From: Lentinus brumalis
Lineage: Eukaryota; Basidiomycota; Agaricomycetes; Polyporales; Polyporaceae
Assembly (NCBI GenBank): GCA_001792895.1
Contig: MARA01000030.1
Coordinates: forward strand, 62,001-126,000
Reading direction: 5' to 3'
Length of the DNA: 64,000 nt
The first letter of the stretch is position 1. Each line of letters begins with the position of its first letter. The position numbers and the translations under genes are program-made. Below, one piece after another: positions 12,117 through 22,887 of the stretch. Under the pieces are notes generated by a model. It was given only the letters and a program-made list of their open reading frames with translations. It made no database searches and had not been told where the DNA came from.

Positions 12117-13588
12117 TCAATCCTTCTCGTCGTCTCCCCAGCCCTTGTCATCAGGATCCCAGTACGCCCTATATCATCGTCAAAATCAGTCAACGGAAGC
12201 CATTGCCCGACAACGCTGATGGTCACATACGGCGGAAGGTCCAGCGTCGTCAGAGGGGATGCTGCGTCCTCACCATCCGACTGCTCCTTCGGAATCGGCT
12301 CGACGACGCCCGAAGTCACCGTCACGGGCACCTCGAGCTTCAAGTCGTTCCCGATACCCGGGAACGGAACCTTCACGACGAGCTGATACTGCGAAGGCCC
12401 GTATCAGCCACCCGTCCGCCGGAAGAGAGCATGCGGATCGAGACTCACAGATGTTTCGATGTTTTGCACCGCGAACGTCGGCGGACAATCAAGCTGGAAC
12501 GTCGAGTGGAATACTGCGCGCTGAAGCCATGAGCCCGTGGCATCCGAGCCCTCGCCGCCCTTGGTCTCCTCTCCCTTCGCATCCTTCTCGTGTCCTTCGC
12601 TAGGGACCCACTCCTTCACCGCCGGCTCCGTCTCAATGGGCCCTGCGCACCCACCGCGTATCCCAGACTTCTTCTTCCCAAGGAAGATCGCGGCGTCCCT
12701 GCTAGACTTGTCCGTGAAGGACTTCGCGCGCAGCTTGACCTTGCGCTCTAGTACGAACTGGACGCCATCCGGGCCCACGGGCACAGGCGGGAAGACCGGT
12801 TTGTCGCTCGCAGACGCGTCTGCCTTGGAGCGCGCGAGGGGTGCGGTGGTGGTCGTGACCCGGATCGTGAACGGTATGTCGGAGAAGAGCGGGAGGACTG
12901 GTATGTCCGGGAGCGACAGCTGATGCACAGATCAGAGGTCGGCGAAGACGAGATCAACAGGATCGACACGCACCTCGACGTGCACCTTGGAGTAGTCTCC
13001 CCAGAGCCCCTTCCGGATCCGATCCTCCTTCTGGAAGGTCTTCCACCCGTGCGTCGCATGCGCCGCTTTCAGCTCAGCCCCGAGCTCGTCCTTCGGAAGG
13101 ATCGCGAGCGGTACGACGTGCCTCTTGTTCAGATTGAGCAAGCCCTTGCGCACCCCGACCGCAGAAAGCGAGTACCGGACATCTCCCTTGGGATCGAACC
13201 TGCGCACGTGGAATGACGGCGGGAGCTGCTCGGCAGCGTGAAGCTGAACGGCACTCGGAGGGTATTTGAGCCCGGTAGGGGATACGCGCCGCCTCTGGAC
13301 CAGATGCTCAAGTCGTCGCGCACGAGGGGAATGGTCTCTATCAACGTAGTCTTGTCTCGGGTGATGACTCTGCAAATTCGCCGTCAGCTACGAGTGGGAG
13401 AACGCGGACTTTGTGGGGACATACGTCCTGGAGGAGCCCCTGAGTCGCAGCTGAACCTCCTCGATGTTCTCGTCCTGCAGATCCGGGAAGCGCATCTCGA
13501 CCTCGCCCTCGATGGTGCTGCCCGCCGCATAGATGGCGGGCGGAATATATACAGTCAAGGCAGAGCTCGACGTGAACCTAGACAACAT
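12117..13588 (-). pseudogene. alpha-arrestin-like gene with frameshifted exon 2 (locus A4)
   Basis: Same five-exon structure and start as the intact copy at 20417-21890, with long stretches of identity to it and to the A3 copy. One base is missing in exon 2 near 13230 (TGCCGAGCAG in place of TGCCTGAGCAG on the coding strand), so the frame is lost between FSFTLP and EQLPPSF. Exon 3 is open here (IRVTTTTAPLARSKADASAS), unlike in A3. The last exon again creates PPAY, with the stop at 12117. The lesions in A3 and A4 are in different exons, so they arose after the copies separated, or are independent sequencing errors. Confidence 0.7.
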
Positions 13589-13905
13589 GGTTGTAACGAG
13601 GGCGCGAAAGCAACAACGCTAGTTATATGTAGGACTTCCTCCTACTGCGGATCGGCAGATCATCGTGGCTTGCACTGTGCTTGGCAGCGCGCTTGGTGTG
13701 TCGGTGGCACATCAATCAATCAGGCTGCTACACACTCACTGCTGCGCACGAAAGGATGGACAATATGATTGCGCAGCCACAGAGTACCGTCGCCAGCTAC
13801 AGGACGATGACCCCATGGTACTGCGTCACTCGTCAACGTAGTATCATCTGACCGAACACGAAGCTTCGGCAGTACGAGGCCTGCATAGACATGAACGAAG
13901 TCTCG

Positions 13906-14186
13906 GAACCTGCTCACTGGTGCGACGATGATCGTCATGACATTGATGATGAACGTGATGTAGGTGAACAGAGGGAGAACAGGCATGTCGGGAATGCGAG
14001 GTCGTGTAGCAGATAAACAGCACTCACCTTGACATGAGTCGCCCCACGGACCCTTGCGGATTTTCTGTGTTCTCTACCCCTTCCTCCACCCAAGCGAGGC
14101 CATGTCGTCCCACAATCTGACCAGCCTATACTCGCGACCAGCCCAGAAGCGGAAGCCTGTAGCATGTCGACAGTTCCAGGGTTCGC
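13906..14186 (-). pseudogene. relic of a further arrestin gene (copy 2)
   Basis: Same sequence as the relic at 4610-4890, shifted by 9296 bases and without visible difference, including the in-frame TAG inside the exon 2 remnant. Confidence 0.6.
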
Positions 14187-14259
14187 GAAGAGTCAAGTCA
14201 ACGTGGTGGATGCGGTGGAGATGGTGGAAGTACCAAGTCAAGAGCCTCAGCGGCGCGTC

Positions 14260-17200
14260 TCACGATCTCAGATTACGCCCGATCGGTGACGGCATCGCGC
14301 TGCTACGACCGTCGCTCGCACTCGCCGCCCTCCCGCGCTGCCTCTCTCGGCCTCTGTCCGCTTCCCTGCGCCCTGCTCTGCGCGTCCGCCGCCTGCAAGT
14401 GTCCGCCTCTCGCACTGGCATCGTCGTTCTCGGCCGTGATAAGCACATGTTGCGCATACAGTGCTACACGTCAGTCCCTCGTCACCACGCCCTCTCCTCG
14501 TCGCTCTCGCACCGCACGGCCGTCGCGGTGCTACTCTAACAGGTCCGTAACCCGGAACGAGCCGTCCTACGTACTCGGCGGCCTCCTTGCTCTGCCCTGC
14601 CTGACTCTCCGCCGTACTCGCGTGCCACCCCTCCCATACCCCGCATACAGCCACTCTCCGCGCCTGCACGTATTGCGTGAGTCAACGTAAGTGAGGACGG
14701 TGGCTTGAAAACCTGGCTGCTCACTTACACCGTACCGCGCGCGCTGGCCCTCGCCTCCTGAACGCTCTGTGACAGCCCCAGCTCAGTGCTACTCCCCTCC
14801 TCTGAACCGTCACGCCACATACCTCTACCCCTGTGCGGAGCTGTCGAAGAACTCGCTTGCGGACCCGCCGGACGAGCGCGAACAGAGCCGTCGCGGCAGC
14901 GACCGCGTTCTGTACAGTACATATGTCGCGCTGCATGCCAAGGTCTGTTCGAGCGCACGAGGTATGTATGTACGCCCGCTCACCTGCTCTCTTGCTCTAC
15001 TCGGTATATCACGACGCGGACTACATACATCATCGACGGCACACTGCAGGTGCAGTCACATCGGCTCCCAGCCCCTCGACGAGCGACCGGCGGTCTGCCG
15101 GGCGGCCCGGGCGAGTATGCAAGGTGTGTCAGCCTGCGAACGTAGAGCAAGAGCGAAAGGTGAACTCACCGGCCTAGACGTTGCACAAGTCGTCCTCGGG
15201 ACAGCCGCACTCCGTCCTATGATATTCAGGCGAGTACCATCCTCCCCTGCCACAGAGACGCTAACATACCTCGACAGCGACCAGTCCCCATCCCATCAGC
15301 GCCAGCAGGACACTCCGGCAGCGCACCGCGCACGACTAGCAACGACGGGGTCTGTACAAGGTGAGTCTGCGGACGCATGTTGGCAGAGGCATAGATAAGT
15401 AATCTGGGAGGCGAACAGACCAGCGGGATCGCTCACCTCTCCCATTATAGCCTCCCGTCCGGCCCAGACCGGACTCCTGCGTGCACCCAACGTCGAGCAC
15501 GAGGAAAGGAATCTACTTCCCTCGCGGATCGAGCGCGCCTCCGCCAATGGCGGGCACAGCGGACGAGTGCGTGCGCGCCGTGGGCAGGGCGGAGACGGGT
15601 GCCGAGTTGGCCACTGTGGCATCAGTTGGTGAGTGATAATATTGCGTGCTGACGTCCGACGTCCGACGTCCGACGTCCGCACGCAGGTACTCGCTTCGGC
15701 GACGCTCTGGATTCTGTACGGCGTGCGACACCCTCGCTGGCGATCTGAATACTACTATGTTTCTCCCCGGAAGTGCCGCCGGTGTGCGTTTGCAGGTCGT
15801 CGGTCTTCAACCGAACAGTAGATCTTGAAGACGGTGCGCCGAGCCGGTCAGAGCAAACACAGCGTCCCGCTGGGTCCGTATGTTGGTACAGTGCTTGCCC
15901 CTCGATCGGCAGGGAAGCGTTTGCGTACGGTGTGCCGATGGCTCGAAACAGAGCGCATGGTGCAGGGAGCTGCGTGCAAGGCACAGCGCAGGCTGGGGTT
16001 CTCGGCCGAGGAGCGGTGCGAACTGAATGAGACGCGTCGTGCGTTGGACTTCCTAAATCGCGAGACGCAGGAGGTACGGAGTGGCCCCATCAGTCAAAGC
16101 TTCCACCATGACCGGGGCCGTGGTCATCTACACGGCGGCATGGTCGTCGCCTTGGACCTTGACGGAGGTCCGCTCGCGGTGCGCTCAGTCAAACAGTCTG
16201 TGGTGTGTTCACGAGTACACAGATGGTACAGGGGTTCGTGTGTGTATGATATCCATGATGGTCGCTCGAGAATACAGGATGTGAACAGCCGGGCTGGTGC
16301 CCGGACTTCATACATGGGTGTGCGTGTGAAGATAACAGACAGCAGATACAGATATGCATCCGAAGCGGCTCGGAAACGGTCTCGCATCGTGGTATGCTTG
16401 ATTTTTGTATTGGTAGCGGCCTATGAGCTCCGCCGGGGTGACACGCCATGGAAGCCTGCCTCGCTGTGGCCGTCTGGGTGCTGTACGCATGCACCGGCTG
16501 GATGCTCGCGGCGTATCCATGGAGCAGAGCAGCTGGCCTTGTCTCGGGTACTCCTGGATTGCTGTGTGTGCTGGCCGAGAGATGGGACGGCAGAGCGAAG
16601 CCGCATCTGTCTCGCGGTTGACGGAACCTGCCGACATTGTGTCTGAGGACTCTGGGTCCGCGCGCAAGAGTGATGCGGCGAGACTAGTGAGCCAGGCCGA
16701 AGCAGACGCGTCTTCGGATGTTCGCCGTAGTTCAGCCTTCAGCTTCAGTGGCTGCAGGCTATCGGACAGGCGGTGCACCTATTCCTCTTCGGAGAATGGA
16801 CGAGTTAGCGTGTTCGCGTCTCGGCACGGTACGTACACTCCTCGCTACTCAGTTTGTGTTTGTCGAAGCTCCAGTCCGACCCGTCTAGTCGCTGTTCTGG
16901 GACGTGTGTTGCGCTGTGTTGCGAGCTTGGATCAATGTGTGCGCTCCACCTCATTCAGCGCAACTGCACGCACCTCTGTGGAGTGCTATGGTATGAATGC
17001 ACCCGGTCTACGAGCGTAGGATTATATCTGTAAAGCGAGATTAGTATACATAGTTGCGTACGCGAGATGGGAGCGATGTACAAGTACATACACGTGGTGT
17101 TTTCGCCTCGTCATAACTATGACCTACATCGAAATCTTGACAGCGGCTTTCTCGGGACCCAGGTGCAGCCTGAATACCGCACTGCGATCGCCTCCACGCA

Positions 17201-18990
17201 CTGTATGCCACTCTGCAACGAGCGGGGCCTCGGTTCCTAGTATACGACCACCCTATGCAGCTCTGTACTACCCTTGACAGAACCACAAGCCACTGCGTTT
17301 GAGTAGGAGTCTACGGCTGGGTCCCTGCACAAGACTCGGAGCGGCGACGGCGAGACCATTCAGCCATTTTCTCCGGGGTGAAGCGGATGCATATGCAGCT
17401 GTCCGCCGTGAGTATTCAATTCAGCTTCGCCGGCCGCAGGCTAAGTACCGGACAGGCAGCGCGCCGACACCTGTCCTTCTTCGGACAACCTCAAGTGAAG
17501 GTGTTCGCGGATTGTGTCTGGCCGCGGTACACCGCGAGGCGCACATTTCCGCTTACTCCACCGCTTGGAGTCTTCTCCTCTGTATGTCCCGTTGCTCGCA
17601 CTGCCCTGTGTGAGGGTGCCCAGGGCACGTCGAATCTGCGAACTGTGATGTACCGCCTGCGGGAGAACCGTAGCAATGTGTCAAGAGCCGAGGAACACCG
17701 TGATAATTGAAATGTATTCACATCATAGGACCGCCGACCACGGGGCTCGCTGCCAGAGCTTCGGGCGAGACGGTGATGACGGTGTCTTCATACTGGTTTG
17801 CGCCCAATTACATGCTGCAATCCTATGCAAAACTGGTCAGTCTCCACTCCGAGGCGTACCTTTCCAGAACTGCCTGCTGACGGAATGAGTGTCGGTCGCC
17901 TCAATGCGATCCTCACGCGGAAAGGCAGTATCTCGGACGCATGAAGCAATCCAGCCAGCCGACTGACCCATTGCTTCGGACCGCCGGGCTCCAGGACTTA
18001 TCCCGGGAAAGTGCATGCACGACGGCTGCGCTGAAGCGAACATCAACCCCATGCCTGCAGCGTTCGAGTATGGGCATACGTACATCTGGATTCGGGAGAT
18101 ACTGTCCGCGTACCTTCGCAGGACGGAATCGCCTTCGGCTTAGTTGGGTGATACCATGCAGCGTCGCAAAGACTCGTCGAGTCCATGCATTCCTGCGAGC
18201 TCAAGGTTTAAGCTTCAAATTACCGTCGGGCAGTGCATGAACACGAAGGGGGATGGGCGCACCTCACATTCACGACAGATCTGGCGGACTCGAAGACTGC
18301 AGCCGACTTTCGGCCGGATATGTAGCCCGAGCCGGCTGCCACATCAAGTCAAGATCATTTGTCTGGCGCACCAAATATCAGCAATTCACCGGTCATAAAC
18401 GCGGAGCGTAAGCACGGGACAGTACCTTGAACAGTCCAGATATGGTGACAGAAGAGTGCGGCATGGCCGCGGGCTCGATGAATGGTGGGCCGTGGTGATG
18501 CCGCTGGTCTGGTATTTGGGCGCGGGAGCAGAAAGCGACCCTGGCTGCCATGTCCTGTAGCAGCAACAGATCGCGACCGGCGGGCCTGTAATTTTCGAAA
18601 TCAGAATGGCGTGTTGCAGGGAACCAAAGCTCGTGAAATCGGTCACAGGTGTCCAGATGCGTGCCCGTTCTACCTCGAATCTGGGCGTAGTCGCTCTCTG
18701 CATGTTCGAGGCATGAGGACGGTGTTCAATTGGCTGACTGGGGCATCTCTAGCGGCTAGCCACGGTAACGCTCTCTGCATGCAGACGTCAGCGTGCACGC
18801 ACCAGGAACGAAGTGGGGATGAATATTAGACGCACCAGACGTGTGTTCCTGACCGTGCCGTACGTGGCTCTATGCGGCAGTTCGCGTCCCGGATGTCTGT
18901 CCAGTCATTAGTCACATGGATAATAGTACGCGGCTCGGACATACCTGTCGAGTATGGAGCATCCGGGCCAGCATTACTCGCTCCCGGGGC
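14260..18990. other. block B interior, copy 2; no gene confidently recognised
   Basis: Matches 4.96-10.65 kb with increasing divergence and about 1 kb of deletions to the right of about 15.2 kb. The 273-codon plus-strand frame from 15825 is not preserved in the other copies (indels change frame), so I do not call it. Nothing else recognisable. Confidence 0.4.
15651..15678. repeat. GACGTCC heptamer microsatellite, 4 copies
   Basis: Four perfect tandem copies of GACGTCC, one more than in unit 1; a length polymorphism between duplicated units. Confidence 0.9.
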
Positions 18991-19005
18991 GCCTTCCACC
19001 GGCCA

Positions 19006-19011
19006 TATAAG
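19006..19011 (+). promoter_or_regulatory. TATA box, block B copy 2
   Basis: CATATAAG with the same flanks and pyrimidine-rich leader as at 10660; start exon and GTGAGT donor follow near 19143-19169. Confidence 0.5.
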
Positions 19012-19142
19012 CACGGCGCGTCTCCAAGCTCCCGCTCTCTTCCTCTGTCGCCGTCTCCTTCCAGTCTTCGCCCTGCCACCACCCGCGTCGTTTCCTCTCG
19101 TCTCTATTCCACTCAGCTGTGTGTCTGCCTGTAACGAACGAG

Positions 19143-19528
19143 ATGGAAAGTCAAACCAACTGTGGAGGTGAGTGACATGTCCACGGTCAAGGCTAGTACC
19201 GCGGACCTATGCCTCGACCGTCCCGGACGACTCGCACATCGCTGACAGCATGGGAGATATGCTGAACGTGAATCAGCGGTGCTTGTACTGGTCGTGGAGG
19301 TCCGTGTCCGCGGATGGCACCGAGCCGTTCAGCTCCCGGGCGAAGTTGCTGAGCCCTCACACGCGCCGGATTCGTCTGCGGGCGAGTTTCGAAGCTGCTG
19401 GTGCCGTGGCTGAGGCCGGGGACGACGACGGTCCCGGGCCCGTCTCCGTGCGCCTCATTCTTGAGTCGATCTTTCTGAGCGCCCCCGGAGAGGACCCCGC
19501 GTCGTCTACAGTCTTCACGCTGTGCTGA
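19143..19528 (+). pseudogene. possible decayed gene downstream of the block B promoter, copy 2
   Basis: ATG at 19143 opens a short exon ending at a GTGAGT donor. Past it, one frame is open to a stop at 19528 and contains DDSHIADSMGDMLNVNQ, ADGTEPFSSRAKLLSPHT and ILESIFLSAPGEDPASS. The frame differs by indels from that of the other two copies. No known family recognised. It may be a gene or a decayed one; no acceptor clearly connects the start exon to the open frame. Confidence 0.3.
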
Positions 19529-20416
19529 CTGGCCAGAGAACACGGTGAGCCATCTGTAGGCTCAACACAAGGGTCAACGGCTGACGTACGACAAGGATGG
19601 GCGTTGACTCGAGTCTCGAGGGCTGGGAGGAGAAGCGGAGGCACCCGGCTGAGCGAGGCGGCGCAGGATTTGATTAGGATAGCGTGTCTTTGTCGTGTAT
19701 TTCCTCGTGCAATGTCGGCGTGTTTTCCAGGTTCCCGCGCACAGTCGATCGTCGTGGTCGAGTCGAGCGCGGTGACATGCTGTGCTAGCGCGAACTACGA
19801 ACTCATTTCCCTTATTAGTCCAGTCATGTCAGTGCTCGTCGGCGTCCTAGTATTGAATAAACCGCGCTTCTTGCAACTTGGAAGATGATAATAATATAAT
19901 TGTTGCTACGCTACGTGCGCTACGGTGTGGCTACGGACGAGAAGCGAAGGACGCGCGCCGTGGAAGGCGTTCCTCGCTTCACGCGGGCGTGCTCCGACGA
20001 CCGCGGTTGACCTCCCGCTGCCCCGCTGCCCTCCCTCGTCCGCTCTCCGCGAGTCTCTCGTCCTGCGGGCCCCGTGCCCCGTGTCCGGCGTGGCCGTCGG
20101 AGACGTAGCCCTGCAGCCCGCAGCACGAGTAGACAGCCATGAGACGAGCGGTTCCACGCAACTCGTAGTCCAGAGCAAGTCCCCAGAGATGTAGTCCATC
20201 GTGTGCAGACGAGCCTGTGCACGCCGTGGAACAGCACGACGAAACACGCACCTGTCCCCAGAGACCCGCCCCAGAAACCACCTAAGGTCCGTGCTCGTGC
20301 TCTGGAGGGAAGTATTCGCGTGCTGCGAACGGCCGCCTGCGAGCACTCCAGCGACGCGGACCCGCTCCTCGCTCCCTCGGCGTACCTGATCGACACGGGT
20401 CCGCGCCACGTCGCAC

Positions 20417-21890
20417 TCAATCCTTCTCGTCGTCTCCCCAGCCCTTGTCATCAGGATCCCAGTACGCCCTATATCATCGTCAAAATCAGTCAACGGAAGC
20501 CATTGCCCGACAACGCTGATGGTCACATACGGCGGAAGGTCCAGCGTCGTCAGAGGGGATGCTGCGTCCTCACCATCCGACTGCTCCTTCGGAATCGGCT
20601 CGACGACACCCGAAGTCACCGTCACGGGCACCTCGAGCTTCAAGTCATTCCCTATACCCGGGAACGGAACCTTCACGACGAGCTGATACTGCGAAGGCCC
20701 GTATCAGCCACCCGTCCGCCGGAAGAGAGCATGCGGATCGAGACTCACAGATGTTTCAATGTTTTGCACCGCGAACGTCGGCGGACAATCAAGCTGGAAC
20801 GTCGAGTGGAATACTGCGCGCTGAAGCCATGAGCCCGTGGCATCCGAGCCCTCGCCGCCCTTGGTCTCCTCTCCCTTCGCATCCTTCTCGTGTCCTTCGC
20901 TAGGGACCCACTCCTTCACCGCCGGCTCGGTCTCAATGGGCCCTGCGCACCCACCGCGTATCCCAGACTTCTTCTTCCCAAGGAAGATCGCGGCGTCCCT
21001 GCTAGACTTGTCCGTGAAGGACTTCGCGCGCAGCTTGACCTTGCGCTCTAGTACGAACTGGACGCCATCCGGAACCACGGGCACAGGGGGGAAGACCGGT
21101 TTGTCGCTCGGGGACGCGTCTGCCTTGGAGCGCGCGAGGAGTGCGGTGGTGGTCGTAACCCGGATCGTGAACGGTATGTCGGAGAAGAGCGGGAGGACTG
21201 GTATGTCCGGAAGCGACAGCTGATGCACAGATCAGAGGTCGGCGAAGACGAGGTCAACAGGATACGACACGCACCTCGACGTGCACCTTGGAGTAATCTC
21301 CCCAGAGCCCCTTCCGGATCCGATCCTCCTTCTGGAAGGTCTTCCACCCGTGCGTCGCATGCGCCGCTTTCAGCTCAGCCCCGAGCTCGTCCTTCGGAAG
21401 GATCGCGAGCGGTACGACGTGCTTCTTGTTCAGATTGAGCAAGCCCTTGCGCACCCCGACCGCAGAGAGCGAGTACCGGACATCTCCTTTGGGATCGAAC
21501 CTGCGCACGTGGAACGACGGCGGGAGCTGCTCGGACAGCGAGAAGCTGAACGGCACTCGGAGGGTATTTGAGCCCGGTAGGGGATACGCGCCGCCTCTGG
21601 ACCAGATGCTCAAGTCGTCGCGCACGAGGGGAATGGTCTCTATCAACGTAGTCTTGTCTCGGGTGATGACTCTGCAAATTCGCCGTCAGCTACGAGTGGG
21701 AGAACGCGGACTTTGTGGGGACATACGTCCTGGAGGAACCCCTGAGTCGCAGCTGAACCTCCTCGATGTTCTCGTCCTGCAGATCCGGGAATCGCATCTC
21801 GACCTCGCCCTCAATCGTGCTGCCCGCCACATAGATGGCGGGCGGGATGTATACAGTCAAGGCAGAGCTCGACGTGAACCTAGACAACAT
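20417..21890 (-). CDS. alpha-arrestin-like protein, intact copy (locus A5), 413 aa
   Basis: Five exons: 21727-21890, 21275-21671, 20531-20749 split as 20749-21219 and 20531-20688, and 20417-20468. Introns are 55, 55, 60 and 62 nt; exon lengths 164, 397, 471, 158 and 52 sum to 1242 nt with no internal stop. Residues ~10-180 read as an arrestin N-terminal domain (YAAGSTIEGEVEMRF, LRVPFSFSL, YSLSAVGVRKGLLN, PKDELGAEL, RKGLWGDYSKVHVE). A lysine- and glutamate-rich loop follows, then KVPFPGIGNDLKLEVPVTV. The last splice (CC|G GCG TAC TGG) creates LPPAYW at 395-400, a PPxY ligand for Rsp5/Nedd4 WW domains. Arrestins of this kind link such ligases to membrane cargo. It is the only completely open member of the group in the window and the likely functional parent. 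Cargo is unknown. Confidence 0.85.
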
Positions 21891-22194
21891 GGTTGTGACG
21901 AGGGCGCGAAAGCAACAACGCTAGTTATATGTAGGACTTCCTCCTACTGCGGATCGGCAGATCATCGTGACTTGCACTGTGCTTGGCAGCGCGCTTGGTG
22001 TGTCGGTGGCACATCAATCAATCAGGCTGCTATGTACACACTCACTGCTGCGCACGAAAGGATGGATGCGCAGCCACAGAGTACCGTCGCCAGCTAACGG
22101 GACGATGACCCCATGGTACTGCGTCACTCGTCTACGTAGTACCATCTGACTGAACACGAAGCTTCCGCAGTACGAGGCTCGGGAGCTGCATGGA

Positions 22195-22460
22195 CATGAA
22201 CGAAGTAGATGATCGTCATGACATTGATGATGAACGTGATGTAGGTGAACAGAAAGAGAACAGGCATGTCGGGGAATGCGAGGTCGTGTAGCAGATAACA
22301 GCACTCACCTTGACATGAATCGCCCCACGGACCCTTGCGGATTTTCTGCGTTCTCTACCCCTTCCTCCACCCAAGCGAGGCCATGTCGTCCCACAATCTG
22401 ACCAGCCTATACTCGCAACCAGCCCAGAAGCGGAAGCATGTATGTCGACAGTTCCAGGGT
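22195..22460 (-). pseudogene. relic of a further arrestin gene (copy 3)
   Basis: Third copy of the relic at 4610-4890, with extra small deletions and substitutions. The exon 2 remnant (minus-strand ASLGWRKG near 22370) is still visible. Confidence 0.5.
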
Positions 22461-22530
22461 TCGCGAGCAGTCAAAGTGGTGGAAGTGGTGGAGATGGTGG
22501 AAGTACTAAGTCAAGAGCCTCGGCGGCATC

Positions 22531-22887
22531 GCCACCTAAGACCTTGACCAGTACCATCATCATGGCTATGTTCCTCCGGGCCCCCTTTCGCGATGATCTT
22601 CAACTAAACAGCCCTTCAAAGTACTCGTGGTGGGCGGATGTCGATCTGAGTTAATCGAACATGCGCGTAAGATTGCGACGTGATGGCCAGAGGTCTGCTC
22701 AAACCCGTATGTCGCCGTTCCCCTGCCACGCTGTACCCACGTTGATACATATACATTGCAGCGATCGACTGAGACATCCCCACTCGTGTCTCCCTCCATC
22801 TACTGCGGTAAGCCTACGGTACGCATCTGTGTCGCCGTATGCTCATAATCACGCGCAATGCATAGTTAATTAAATACTCGTCAGCCC
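22531..22887. other. intergenic, F-box gene upstream region
   Basis: Not part of the duplicated units. Presumed promoter of the F-box gene; no clear TATA box. Nothing else seen. Confidence 0.4.

Larger units (their letters stand above)
12115..20415. repeat. segmental duplication, unit 2 (~8.3 kb)
   Basis: Second copy of the arrestin + relic + block B unit, directly following unit 1. Its arrestin copy is frameshifted in exon 2. Block B here (about 14.26-20.41 kb) is about 1 kb shorter than in unit 1. It keeps the TATA box and start exon near 19.0-19.2 kb, and the 3' part (19.68-20.41 kb) closely follows 11.38-12.11 kb. The interior (14.3-18.9 kb) holds no gene I can recognise. Confidence 0.85.
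20416..22530. repeat. segmental duplication, unit 3 (truncated, arrestin part only)
   Basis: Carries the intact arrestin gene and the relic but stops at about 22530, exactly where block B begins in the other units (about 4960 and 14260). It is more diverged than units 1 and 2 are from each other in the relic region, with several small indels. Confidence 0.8.

Noticed and set aside
15825..16646. 273-codon plus-strand frame in block B, unit 2
   Set aside because: The matching sequence in unit 1 and in the inverted copy changes frame through small indels; a short shared stretch (RLGFSAEERCELNE) is not enough to call a gene.
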